Below, piece by piece: positions 36,227 to 47,429 of a stretch of 64,000 bases of DNA. The position numbers and the translations under genes are program-made. The stretch is from Cephalopachus bancanus (Eukaryota; Chordata; Mammalia; Primates; Tarsiidae). The stretch is from contig JAPVLO010000520.1 in the NCBI GenBank assembly GCA_027257055.1, forward strand, positions 682,001-746,000, in the 5' to 3' direction. The number at the start of each line of letters is the position of its first letter. Positions within the stretch are counted from its first letter, which is position 1. The notes below the pieces were generated by a model. That model was not told where the DNA came from. It ran no database searches and saw only the letters and a list, made by a program, of their open reading frames with translations.

Positions 36227-38594
36227 TTGAGGAAACATGGTAGAATTCTTCTTTAACCTTGGTGTATGGAAAATCTTTTGAAATACAGCTCAAATTCCAG
36301 AAGCAATAAAAGAAAAGAATAACCAATCTGACCACATTAAAATAAAAGACTGCAAAAAATACATCATAAATAAATCAAAGGCAACTGACAAAATGAGTTA
36401 AGGTATTTGCAGCAGATACCATGGACAAATGAATAATATTCCAAATACATATAGAATTCTAAAATATTGAGGCATGAATAAACAAAAACATGACAGAAAA
36501 ATAGAAAAATATATGAAAAGATTATTCCAACAAAAATCAAAAACAGCTTTCAAACATATGATGTGTCTAAACTTACAATTAAATAAATATATATATTTTA
36601 AAAAAGAGATAGCATTTTTTTAAAACACAAACAACAGTTTCAAAAGTAAGACAATCTGTTCTGTTAGCGATACTGTAGGGAAACAGTCACTTTTGTACTA
36701 TTGATAGTGAAGATGAAAACCAGTATAACCTTTCTGGAGAGAAGTTTGGAAATTCCTAACACAACTCCATATCTTCTTAATTTTGGCCCAATAATTCCAC
36801 TACTTGGAATATACCTTGAAGATACATTACCAACAATGTACAAATATTCATGCCTGAGGTAACCCATTGGAACACTGTTTGCAGTTGCAAAGTGTTGAAA
36901 GCAACTTAAAAGCATACAAAAGTGAGTGGTTGAAAAATCTATGTATAGTACAGGCTTACAATGGAGTTTAATGCAACTGTAAAGGGGAATGACAAAAATC
37001 TCTATAAAACAGTATGAAGTGATTTCCAGGAATGCTGTTATCTAAAGCAAAAAGGAGTGTGTATAGTATGTTATCCTTCACGTAAGAAAGGAATATAAAA
37101 TAACGTGTATGTATCTCCTCATTTGTGCAAAACAGATACAGAAAAAAATTAAATCAGAAACTAAAATGATTGATTAACCTACATTGAGAAATAAGTGGGG
37201 AATGGGAACATAGTAGAAAAGATGAGGAAGGAGTGACACTTCTCCATGTGTATGTTTGTGCATATAGTCCTGACTCTTTGAATCACAGAAATGTTTCACA
37301 TAGCCAAAATGTAAATGGTCAATTAAAACCAACCTGAATATAGAGGAGAGGGATCCAAAATCAAACATAAACAGGAATAAATTAAATTGACTCTATTTCA
37401 AGTGAATATCCGAACCAACCTGAAACAGTGAAAAAGAAAAGATTCAAGCTAAGAAACTTTGGAAAACATTTTTTGACTGTATCCTCTTAGTGTTAAAGAC
37501 AAGAAGAACTGTACACAAATGTAAGTTAGTAAATCTGCTTCTAACAGAAAAATTGGTTAGCAATTCAGAAATTATGTAGATGCCCACTAGGAATGAACAA
37601 ATAAGTAAACAAATCAGATGATGAAAGCGAAGTCAGAGAATGAATTTACAAATAAGGCTAGAATGAATTGGAATAGGAAGTATCAGTAAGAGTTCCTGGC
37701 TTTTAATATCTATACGTATTTGTAGATACAGAAATAAAAATGTGTCTGTAAGCATACATACATTTCCTACGTCTCTCCATGGAGTCAGCCTAGTAGCAAT
37801 GAAACCCCAGTAATAATGAACATACACCAAGAAATTGGTTTGTAAATGTTATTCTCCAACAAAAGGAACCAGGGCTCCTTGTAGTTGTTTTAATCCAGGG
37901 CCGTAATGGGGGAAAAAAGCATAAAATGAATTTGACCATGTTACAGTGCCAGTAAACAGTACTATAAAAAGGTAGGGTAGTGTCAAAAGACCACAGAACC
38001 AATGGAAATGAGCTTCCAATACCCAAAGCTAAAACAGTTCAAGGAGTAAATAAATAATAATATGATTTGATTATAATTCATAATATAATTATTCATGAGC
38101 CCATACTGGTATAAATAAATCGAACAAATAAGCAAATGGGGAGAAAAAGTAGCTCGTCCATACAGAGGAATTTCTATTGGCAATTGTAGTAGGAATGAGG
38201 AAAACAGAAAATCACCATTAGGTGATACTTGTTATAGGCAAGATCCCTAGATGGATTCTAGAATAGTGGGTCAAAGTCTGAAAACAAGCAGGGTATCTTC
38301 ACAGTCTTAAAGTAGTTTTTGCACTATATTTATGACTACAAAGGAGCAAACAGCAGCGTTACAGTGGACCAACATAATTGTCACCACTTTAACCAAGTGA
38401 TCAAGGTGAACATCACCAGTAATACAATATATGGACCTCACATACCCCTGATATGATGCAAAAAGGAACAAAATAACCCCTTGTGATAATGTGGTAAAAG
38501 ATCTAAAATTAAGGCCCATTAATATGCATGTCTTAACGTCTAGGGAAAACCAGAAGAACATTGAATGGCCTAACCACAAGTCATCTTCCCTACT

Positions 38595-38945
38595 GTAACA
38601 GATAGAAAGGTTCCCTAGCCAAAATACCCTCCCCATCGCATGGAGCAGATACAATGCCTGTTTACACTGTTCTCCCACAAGCCTACAGAATTAGTCAAAC
38701 AAGCCAGTCATCTTCCTATGAACCAAGAGTCCTCTTGTTCCTCATTCTCTTGTTCCTACACAGACTGCTTCCTATAGCCTGTGCTTGTGCACTCTCTTCC
38801 AAGAGTCTTCCAAGAGCCACTGCGTAGCTCTACCTGGCCTATGGTGTCCTCCTCTCCCAGGCTGTGAGTAAATATCACAAATAAAATGCTGTGGATTTCA
38901 TCTGCCTAGTGTCAGATGTCATGTGTTTAGCTACCCCCATAACAC
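38595..38945 (+). mobile_element. possible solo LTR
   Basis: A segment that differs from the flanking L1 starts 'tgtaacagatag', contains AATAAA near 38881 and ends 'cccccataaca'. The TG...CA ends and length fit an LTR. The family is not recognised and the target duplication is weak. Confidence 0.4.
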
Positions 38946-39400
38946 TAGGGTAGAAATTCCTCCCTCACCAATGGGAAGGGAAAGAGAATAAACAGGTATT
39001 CTTGACACAAATGCATAACTTCAGTCTAATCATAAGAAACATAAAACAACCCCCAACTGAGATATTTTACAAAATACCTGACGGGCACCTTAAAAAATGT
39101 TTGGTTGTGAAAGGCCAATAAAGATTGAAGAAACGTCAGCCTGGAGGAGACTGAGGAGAAATGAGGATCAAACACAGTGAAGTAGCCTGGATGAAGCCCT
39201 AGAATAGAAACAGAACATTAGTATGATTATTTGTGAAATTCTGTAGATGGGTTAACATTACTGCATGAATGTTAATTTTCTATTTTTGGAAGTTTTTCTG
39301 GGTTGTATGCTAACATTAGATCTTCTGAAGGCCCTCTGTACAATTTTTTCAACTTTTCTGTAAGTCTAAAATTATTACAAAATAGATAAATGATATAAAA

Positions 39401-39968
39401 TAAGTAAATAATATAAAAATACAAAATCAGGGTCTAAAGGAGGGTTATCTGTAAACCATATTCCTTAACAATAGTTAGACCAAATGATGGGACAGAGAGA
39501 AAGATAGGGATGGAGACAAAGATACATAAATGCTCATACTACATCATTTACTAACCTTATGAGTTCAAAATGCTTTAAATAGCCCATTATAAAAAAATGA
39601 AACCACAGTCATCTTCAATATGTAGGGAAATACTCTTCAGACCAGAAAAGCATTGTAATCATAAAACAAATGAAATAAAATGGAAAGGGAAGTATTTATA
39701 CGATTCAATACTTACAATCTAAAGCCTGGTGTATCAAAATTAAATATGAACAAAACTAAAATGCAAAGGAGAAATATAACTTTTTGTAAAAGAAGGGGAA
39801 AACTGTTGTAGGAATCTTAAAGAGAGCTCATGGAATAATTAGCCAAATACCTGAAGCTAATGACATGCGAGGCTAAGGGGATGCCTAAAGAGTAGAGTGG
39901 AGAGTGGCCCATCCAGCAAGCCTACCCTCTTTCCCAAAACTCTGTTCCCAGGTAATGCAAGCCACAGA
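39401..39968. other. unassigned, leading into the CCAAT array
   Basis: AT-rich sequence. From about 39915, 'cccaaaactctgttcccagg' and 'taatgcaagccacagagg' look like a degraded end of a further array unit. Confidence 0.4.
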
Positions 39969-40169
39969 GGTGTAATTTATAGAAAACATACTATTGCAAC
40001 TTACTTCACAGGAAAAAGAGTCAGAGAAAACTTGGGAGTAATACTAGACCTCAGCAGTGGGAAACCCTTCCTTCCTCTCAGGATGGCGCCACAAACAAGA
40101 TCTGACCTCAGTGGCACCTGGCATCTCTATGGTTCCTTTTGAAAGTTACAGCAACTGGGAAGGGCTTCA

Positions 40170-40215
40170 ATTGGCTGAGCTTGGGTCAAGCAACACATCC
40201 CACCCCCGGACCAAT
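40170..40215. promoter_or_regulatory. CCAAT-box pair of unit A
   Basis: ATTGG at 40170-40174 and CCAAT at 40211-40215, in opposite orientations, 41 bp apart. Confidence 0.6.
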
Positions 40216-41199
40216 CAGCTCCATAAGGGAAGACGCCGTAAAAATCTTACTCCACCCTCCAAAATTTTCTCAATCTTTGTGGGGGTGGGGAGGTGCCGAG
40301 AAACAGGAAGAAGGGTGGGGTAGTAGGAGTGGAGAGGTGGAGAAACAGGGTTGTTCTTTGCCCCCTCAGCTCCTGAATTTTTACCCTACATAATCTGAGG
40401 GCATAATAGGTGTAATTTATAGAAAATATACCGTTTCAAATTACCTAACTGGAAGAAGAGTTGGAAAATGCAATCTAGGACCTCAGCAATGAGAGCCCCT
40501 TGCCCCCTTCTTTTCATGGGCATGCCACAAAAAAGACCTCCACTCTGTGGACGCTTGGCATCTTAACGGTTCCTGCTCAAAGTTATAGTAGCCGGAAACT
40601 TACCTCAATTAAGTCACCTTGGATCAGGTGACCTCCCCTTCATACTGTGAGGCGGGGCAAGATTCTTGTCTTGACTTACTGAACCTTCTTGAATTTTCAG
40701 TGGGAGGTGGCATGGAAGGGGAGAAGGAGCATTAGGAGGCTACAGCAGAGATGGACTGTGGGGTGGAGAAGGTGCTGAGGGAGGCCGTTGGCAGGGGTTA
40801 TTGGTGGATTGGCAGGGGTAATGGAGTGAAGGGGAGTGGGGGTGGGGAGCTCCTGAAAGGAAGGAGCTCCTATGGCTGAAGTAGGGGACATGGAGCAGGG
40901 GGGAGTGGTGGAAGGGTGACGGAGGGGGTAGAGGGGGAAGGAGTGGAGGAATGGGTGGAATTGGAGAAGTAGGATTGCTCTTTGCCTTCCCAGCCACTGA
41001 ATTTTTACCCTAGGTAATCTGGGATAAAGCAGGTATAATTTATGGAAAATATATTGTAAATTACCTAATTGGAAGACAAACTGGAAAACACAATCCAAAA
41101 CCTTAGCTGTGGAAGCCCCTTTTTCTTGGGAGCTCACCACAAATAAGTCTCGGTCTTAACGGTTCCTCGTCAAAGTGGAGTAGCCGGAACCTGATTTCA

Positions 41200-41238
41200 A
41201 TTGGCTCATTTTGAGTCATGTGACTTTCCTTGACCAAT
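41200..41238. promoter_or_regulatory. CCAAT-box pair of unit C
   Basis: ATTGG at 41200-41204 and CCAAT at 41234-41238, 34 bp apart. TCATGTGAC lies between them. Unit B has lost both boxes. Confidence 0.65.
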
Positions 41239-41289
41239 CATTCCCAACTGGGAGGCGTGGCAAGATTCATGGCTCGCTCTATCGAATTT

Positions 41290-41930
41290 TCTCGAACTTT
41301 CGGATGGAGAGATGTAGGAAAGTAAAGCTGAAAGGGGTGGGGAGCTGGAGTGGGGGGAGTGGGGGGTCAAGGGGTGGTGAAACAGGGCATTGGTGGGAAG
41401 TTGTTGGGGGAGTGAGCTGGAGGGGGTGGGAGGGTGTCACGCTCCTAAGAAGAAGGGGCTCCCGTGGCTGAGGTGACTGGGCTGGAGCAAGGGGTGGAAT
41501 GGTGGGGGTGTACTGGCGGGGGGGTGGAGTGGGATGGAAAATATGGAACAGGAAGGGGGCTACAGAGCAGGTAGTAGGGGATTGAGTAGGGCGTGGGGAG
41601 CAGGGTGGCCTGGAGTTGGTGGGGACAAGGTACAGGGGAGTGTTGGAGGAGAATTGATGGGAGCTGGAAGGAGTTGGAGCAGCATGGGGATTGGAGGGCT
41701 GGGGGGTTTGGGGTGGTGGGGCTGGATGGGGTGGGCCTGGGGCATTGGAGGGGGAGAAGGGTGGAGTAGATGTGAAGACAGGAATATTGAGAGGCTAGGG
41801 GAACACTAGTCATGACGATGAAGCAAGTGTTGGTTGGGAGTAGGGGACAGAGTGTGTGTGTGGGGGGGACAGAATGTGGGGTGGATGAAGGGGTTGGAGG
41901 TGAACCAGGAGTGTTCTTTGCCTGCCCTGC
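41290..41930 (+). repeat. G-rich spacer of unit C, G-quadruplex-prone
   Basis: Dense runs of three or more Gs ('gagtggggggagtgggggg') continue for over 600 bp on the plus strand. Similar spacers lie at 40690-40975 and 42310-42760. The antisense strand gives long proline/serine frames that are composition artefacts. Confidence 0.85.
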
Positions 41931-42155
41931 CCACTGAATTCTTACCCTAGGGAATCTGGGGCAAAATAGGTGTGATTTATTTAAAAAGACAATTTTTGTA
42001 AATTACCCAATCATAAAAGCCGAAAAAGGCAATCCAGGGCTCAGCCGCTGGAGACTCTTCCTCTAAGGGAGATCACCGCAAACAAAACCTCACCTTGATT
42101 GACACCTGATCGTAATGGTTCCTCCTCAAAGTTGTACCAGCAGGAAACGACTTCA

Positions 42156-42265
42156 ATTGGCTCATCTTGGGCCAGGTGACCTCCCTTGCCCAATCAGCTC
42201 CATACTAGGGGGCAGAGTTAGGCTCAATTGGTTCATTTGGGGTCAGGTGATCTCCCTTGACCAAT
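42156..42265. promoter_or_regulatory. two CCAAT-box pairs of unit D in a 71-bp tandem duplication
   Basis: ATTGG/CCAAT pairs lie at 42156/42190 and 42227/42261, each 34 bp apart. The whole box-bearing segment is duplicated with a 71-bp period. Confidence 0.7.
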
Positions 42266-42840
42266 CAGCTTCATACTGGGAGGTGGGGCCCCTGAATGTT
42301 CTCGAACTTTCAGGTGAAGGTGGGGTGGAGCGGGTGGAGTGAGTGAAGCAGGGTAGGGTGTGTGTAGAGGGGAAATGGAAGGAAAGAAAGTGGGAGGAGT
42401 GAAGCGGAATGGGAAGCAAAGTGGTGAAGGTAGTTGAGGGGATGTGGAGCAGGGGAGCATTAGAAGGGGAGTGGGGAGGTGGGTGGAGGACAGAATGTGG
42501 GGTGTAGAAAGAGTGTGGGATGCCAGTAGGAGTGGGGTGTGAAAGAGGTGGAGGAAGGTCATTGAGATGGACAGGAGTGGGATGGAGGGCGAATGGGGCC
42601 ATGGGCAGTGGGCCATAGGGTGGTGAGGGTTGGGTGGTGGATTAGAGAACTGGGGGTTTGGAAGTGGAAGGACAGTTGAAGATTCAGGAGGTGGAGGTGA
42701 GGTAGAGGGGAGTCCATGGGTGGGAGGGTGGTGGGAAGTGTTCTGTGCCTGCTCCACCTGCTGAGATCTCCTTGGGTGAAAAGTGGTCGGGGTTTCTACC
42801 AGGCTGCATTTGGAGCATTGGCAACTAAACTCCAAATTTA

Positions 42841-43813
42841 GTGGACATGTACCAGGAGGTGTTTACTTAAAAATCAGTAGCCACTGATGTGCAAAGACTG
42901 TCAGACAATAGTGTCCCTGGTTCTCTGAGATATAAAGAATAAACTGAGTTAGAATAGGAGTGTGTTCTGTCCTCTGTGCACAAACATAGTATTACTGCTA
43001 ACGCTGACAAAGGCAGCACGAAGGAGAAAACTTCCACTCATTTAACAATAATTATATAAATTACAAGAATATCTAATATTTGATTAAATGTCCAACTCTC
43101 ACCCCACATTCCTAATTCCACTTCTTCCCTATTTGTTTTGCTTTCACTTTTCACAATCATCCTTCTGGAATACCATATATTTTATTCTTACGTTTTTTAA
43201 TAGTCAGTCTTTCATGGTGGAGTAATACAAATTCTAGAAGGACAGGAATCTGTCTATTGCTTATTAATGTATCCCAAGTGCCTATAAGAGTGTCTGTTTC
43301 AATGAATACTTGCATATCTGTTGAATGAATAAATGAATTTGTCTCCAGCTATGCTAGCCTCCCTATTGGTTCTCTGACACCATCTCACCAGGCATACTGC
43401 CATGTCATTAGGTGTTTTCCTGTCCACAGATAGCCCTATAGCCACCTTTATTACTTAATTCACATCTCTGGTAAACTTATCAGACATGTCCTTCTTTTCC
43501 TCATAACGATCAGCCTGTGATTTTGGTGTTTTTATGCTTTCTTCTGTTGTTTCCTATCTCTTATTCTAACTATAGGTAAAGAAGTAGTTCAGCTATAACT
43601 GATTTAATTTTTGTTGTTCAAGGTCATATTTCCGTACATGGGGTCATGGGCAGCAGGTGGTAAAATTGAATCCATAGATTTACAACTTTGTAGCTCCATA
43701 CCCTTGACCAGACAAACTCTTCCAAGCTTTCATTATCCATCTTTATAGTGGGTATATTAGTACATTCAATCTTGTAAGGTTTTTAATGGAATTTCATTCA
43801 GATAGTGACTATA
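42841..43813. other. no gene; includes an L2 fragment
   Basis: Apart from the L2 end at 43230-43345, nothing is recognised. Confidence 0.45.
43230..43345 (+). mobile_element. L2 3' end
   Basis: 'ctagaaggacaggaatctgt', 'tatcccaagtgcctataaga' and 'gttgaatgaataaatgaa' match the L2 3' terminus. Confidence 0.85.
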
Positions 43814-45419
43814 TAGTCATGCATCACATAAGGATGTTTCTGACAGTGATGGAATGCAAATAAATCCATAGTCCCATAAGATTATAATGGAGCAGAAAGC
43901 AATTCCTGTTGCCTAGTGCTGTTGTAATGTCATAACACAATGCATTACTCTAATGTTTGTGGTGATAGTGGTGTAAACATGCCTGCATTGCCAGTCATAT
44001 AAAAGTATAGCACATATAATTATATACAGAACATGATACTTGAGAATGATAAACGACTATGTTCCTGGTTTATGTATTTACTTTACTATACTTTTTATTG
44101 TTATTTTAGAGTGCATACCTTCTACTTAAAAACTGTTAATTGTAAAACAGCCTCAGGTAGGTCCTTCAGGTCATATTCCAGGAGAAGGCTTTTTTTTTTT
44201 TTTTTTTAGAAAAGCAAAGCTTTTTATTGCAGGTCAGCCAACAGGGAGACAGGAAGCCATCTAAAATTTATCTCCTTGCACTAGCTTTAAGGCAGTAATT
44301 ATATTTCAGTTTTTCTCTTTGTTTTTTTTATTATTGTGTTAAAATACACATAACTTAAAATTTACCATTACTGTAGTGAGATTACATTCATGATGTTGTA
44401 CAATCTAGTTCTAGAACATTTTCATATCCCAAAAGGAAATCTGGTACCCATTAGCAGCTACTACCCACTCCCCAATCTTCCCAGCCTCTGGCAACCACTG
44501 GTTTGCTTTCTACCCCTATGGATTTGCCTATTCTGGATACCTACTATAAATGGAATCATATACTCTGTAATCTGATGTGAGCAGCTTCTTTCGCTTTGCC
44601 TAATGAGAAGGCATTGTTATCAGAGGAGATGACAGCTCCATGTGTGGTATTGCCTCTGAATACCTTCCAATGGGACAGAATGTGCAGGTAGAAGGCAGTG
44701 ATATTGATGATCCTGACCCTGTGTAGGCTTAGACTCGTGTGTGTTTGTGTTTTAGGTTTTGACAAAAAAATTAAAAAGCTAACAAAATAAAAGCTTTTAA
44801 AACTAGAAAAAAGCTTACAAAATAAGGATATAATGAAAATATTCTTGTACAGCTGTACAATGTGTTTCTGTTTTAAGATAAGTGTTTTCATAAAAGAGTA
44901 AAGCAATTACAAATGAAAATACATACACAGAAAAAAGTTTAAGCTAAGTTTATTTTATTATTAAAGAAAGAGAAATATTTTTATAAATTTAGTGTAGCCT
45001 GAGTATACAATGTTGATAAAGTCTACAGGAGTTTACTGTACTGTCCTAATCCTTCACATTTACACACCACTAACCCAGAGAAACTCCCAGTCCACAAACT
45101 CCTATAATGAAGTGCCCTATACAGGAATATCATGTTTTATCTTTTTATACTCTATTTTGACTCTACCTTTTCTATGTTCAGATATGTTTAGATACACATA
45201 TACTTGCCATTCTGTTACAATTGCCTGCAGTATTCAGTACAGTAACATGCTGTACAGGTTTATAACCTAGCAACAATAGGCTATATCATATAACCTAGGT
45301 TACAGTAGGCTATGCTATCTAGGTATATGTAGGTACAATCTATAAAGGTCATACCGTGATGAAATCTCCTAATGATGCATTTCTCAGAACATATCCTGTA
45401 GTGGAGCAACACATAATTG
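43814..45419 (+). mobile_element. Tigger1-type DNA transposon, internally deleted, with a nested insertion
   Basis: It starts after TA with AGTCATGCATCAC and ends in the inverse 'acataattg' before TA. Internal text ('aacagcctcaggtaggtcct', 'gatgatcctgaccctgtgta', 'catgctgtacaggtttataa') follows Tigger1. No transposase frame is open. Its own length without the insertion is about 1.19 kb, against about 2.4 kb for the full element. Confidence 0.88.
44190..44604 (-). mobile_element. processed-RNA retro-insertion inside Tigger1
   Basis: On the minus strand it ends 'gcaataaaaagctttgc' plus a stretch of about 18 As and is flanked by GAGAAGGC at 44182-44189 and 44605-44612. The body contains antisense old-LINE-like text ('catgatgttgtacaatctag' on plus). 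These are the marks of L1-mediated retroposition of a polyadenylated transcript end. Confidence 0.75.
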
Positions 45420-45731
45420 TATAGATCTTGGAAGAATATTTGACAGTGTTGATGAATGGTTGATTATAATAATTATCATTGGCTGCCTATTATCAGAACT
45501 GAGAATCAGGAGGACTGGGGTCCTTCACAGTCTCTATTTCCTGAAGATGTTTTGTGAATTCCAAGTCACCTTAAGCCTTAAACCACGATGTGTTTAGATT
45601 GTGCTTCAGTCAAAGAAACTAATAAGCCTTGTCAATACTAATTATCAAAATAGTTTTAATGACAATATAAAGTTTTAATTCATCAAAAACCCAGTATCAC
45701 TTTTTAAATGACTGATGGACAATTGAAGTTC

Positions 45732-45943
45732 TTAGGATGTCCAGAAAAATTTCTAAAGAATCCCATGAAAGGATAATTAGAAAGCCTGTTCTCTCTTTCT
45801 CAAAGGGCAAGACATTAACTTAACATCAGGTTCTGCCCATGAACAGAAAACAATTTTGAAAGATGAGATCTCCGTTGTACTGAGGTGAAGCAGGCAGGGT
45901 GGGATGAAAAAGCACTTAGCAACTGTCTTCAGGTGGGGCGTTG
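45732..45943 (+). repeat. inverted repeat, left arm
   Basis: The segment recurs inverted at 46633-46856 (for example 'gaatcccatgaaaggataat' and 'ctgcccatgaacagaaaaca' in both). I estimate roughly 85% identity by eye. The family is not recognised. Confidence 0.88.
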
Positions 45944-46632
45944 CTTGGTGCCAATCAGAAAAGCACAGAGACTTTTTAAAAGCAGAGGTTTAAGGTCATA
46001 TTTTCCCTTTTTTCCTCACATATCCTCTAAAAGAATTTTGAAAACATCACACACACACACACTCAAAGGATGTAATTTCTGGAGTCTTGCATATTTATAT
46101 GTGTTAAAATATACTTTTTGAGAAAACATTGGCACTACAAATGTAGTTCAATCAATTTATATTAAATGTTCAGCAAAATACTTTTATTGGGAAGCTAGTT
46201 AGTCTTCATTGAAAAAAAGTCTGCTTTCATTTTTCAACTTAAATGAATGTGTAAATGACCCCCTGTGACGACATCTTTCTGTATCCTAAATATAAGATTG
46301 GCAAGTAGACAGAAAAACAGACAGAAATCTAGATAAAGGAAACCCATTCTACTCCTGCAAAACTATATCTGAATATCTATGCAATTTTTAAGATATGACC
46401 AAGATGTCTCTTTCCCTGGAGGAACGCATCATAGACTCAGGACAGATAGAATGTACATCTTTTTTCTGTTTTAAAAATATTACATTTAACTTTTTATTTT
46501 GAGATACATTCACATACAATTGTAAGAAATAATACATAGAGATCAAATGTACCCTTTTTCCATCTTCTCCCAATATTACCATATTGCAGAATTATAGTGT
46601 AATATCAGATTTTGAATAGTGACACAGATGGT

Positions 46633-46856
46633 CAACGTTCCACCTAAAGACAGCTGCTAAGTCCTTTTTCATTCCACCATGCCTGCTTCACCTCAGTTCA
46701 AGTGAAACTCTCATCTCACCTTTCAAAATTGTTTTCTGTTCATGGGCAGTACCTGATATTAAGTTAAGTTAATGTATTGCCTTTTGAGGAAGAGAGAACA
46801 GGCTTTCTAATTAACCCTTCATGGGATTCTTTTTAAAAAATTTCTGAACATCCTAA
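46633..46856 (-). repeat. inverted repeat, right arm
   Basis: It is the reverse complement of 45732-45943 with small indels, separated from it by 689 bp. It interrupts the 3' region of the old minus-strand L1. Confidence 0.88.
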
Positions 46857-46870
46857 TCTGGCTTATTTCT

Positions 46871-46917
46871 GAGTTTTACTTTCCGTTTTATTGATATATA
46901 TGTCCACTCTTCTGCAA
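46871..46917 (+). repeat. 47-bp segment matching 56002-56048
   Basis: 42 of 47 bases are identical by direct comparison. It sits in the 3' region of the old L1, where ORF2 text is not expected. Confidence 0.7.
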
Positions 46918-47429
46918 GACGGTGTTCATTGATCTAATTTAAAAGGTCCAAGTTTTACTTGAGTGTGTGGGGGGATGTATTTAGGTCTATGAAATTTTTC
47001 ACATTTGCAGATCCATGTACCCACCACAATAGACATGATGCTACACACTTTCATCATCACAATGATGAAAGTTTTATCGTCTTAAACCACACCCTCCTCT
47101 GTCTGAAACCATTTCAGATACCTAGACCTTGGAAACTACTAAATTGTATTCATTGCTTAAATTTTGGTATTTCAAAAATATCAGATAAATTGAATCACAC
47201 ACTATATAACTTTTACAATTTTTTCACTCAGCTTAATTCCCTGGAGATCCACTGAAGTTTGTGCATGTGTCAAGAGTTTGTTACTTTTTATTATTGAGCA
47301 GTATTTCATGGTATCACAGATGGTCTAACTATTCATCCAATCAAGGACATTTGGATTGTTTCCAGTTGTTGGCTATTACAAATAAAGGTGCTGTAAACAA
47401 TCATGTACAAGTTTCTGTGTGAAATTAAA

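Larger units (their letters stand above)
32640..39400 (+). mobile_element. composite old L1 (L1M-type) with later insertions
   Basis: Decayed ORF2 sequence at 32640-33230 resumes at about 34690-34990, 35440-35500, 35790-38590 and 38945-39400. The last part ends 'agtctaaaattattacaaaa', like L1M 3' ends. An independent L1 3' segment (about 33240-34680), a MaLR LTR, two Alus and a possible LTR interrupt it. No open frame survives. Confidence 0.75.
39969..42840 (+). repeat. tandem array of four promoter-like units with CCAAT boxes and G-rich spacers
   Basis: Four units start at GGTGTAATTTAT-like sequence: A 39969 (440 bp), B 40409 (623), C 41032 (937), D 41969 (about 870). Each has the same order: 'aaattaccta..tggaag', 'cctcagc', 'accacaaa', 'acggttcct', 'caaagt..agccggaa', 'caattggctca', a 'tcaggtgac' box, 'ccaatcag', 'tgggaggtggggc', 'gaattttctcgaactttc', a G-rich spacer of 100-640 bp, then 'ttctttgcc', 'tgaatttttaccctaggtaa'. 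I recognise no known repeat family or coding sequence. The inverted ATTGG/CCAAT pairs resemble NF-Y-bound promoters. Confidence 0.85.

Noticed and set aside
38307..38678. 123-codon minus-strand frame
   Set aside because: It is antisense to old L1 sequence and has no recognised domain.
42233..42835. 200-codon minus-strand frame rich in Pro, Ser and His
   Set aside because: It is the antisense of a G-rich spacer of the CCAAT array. Composition removes stop codons. Similar frames at 40697-41140 and 41445-41813 have the same cause.
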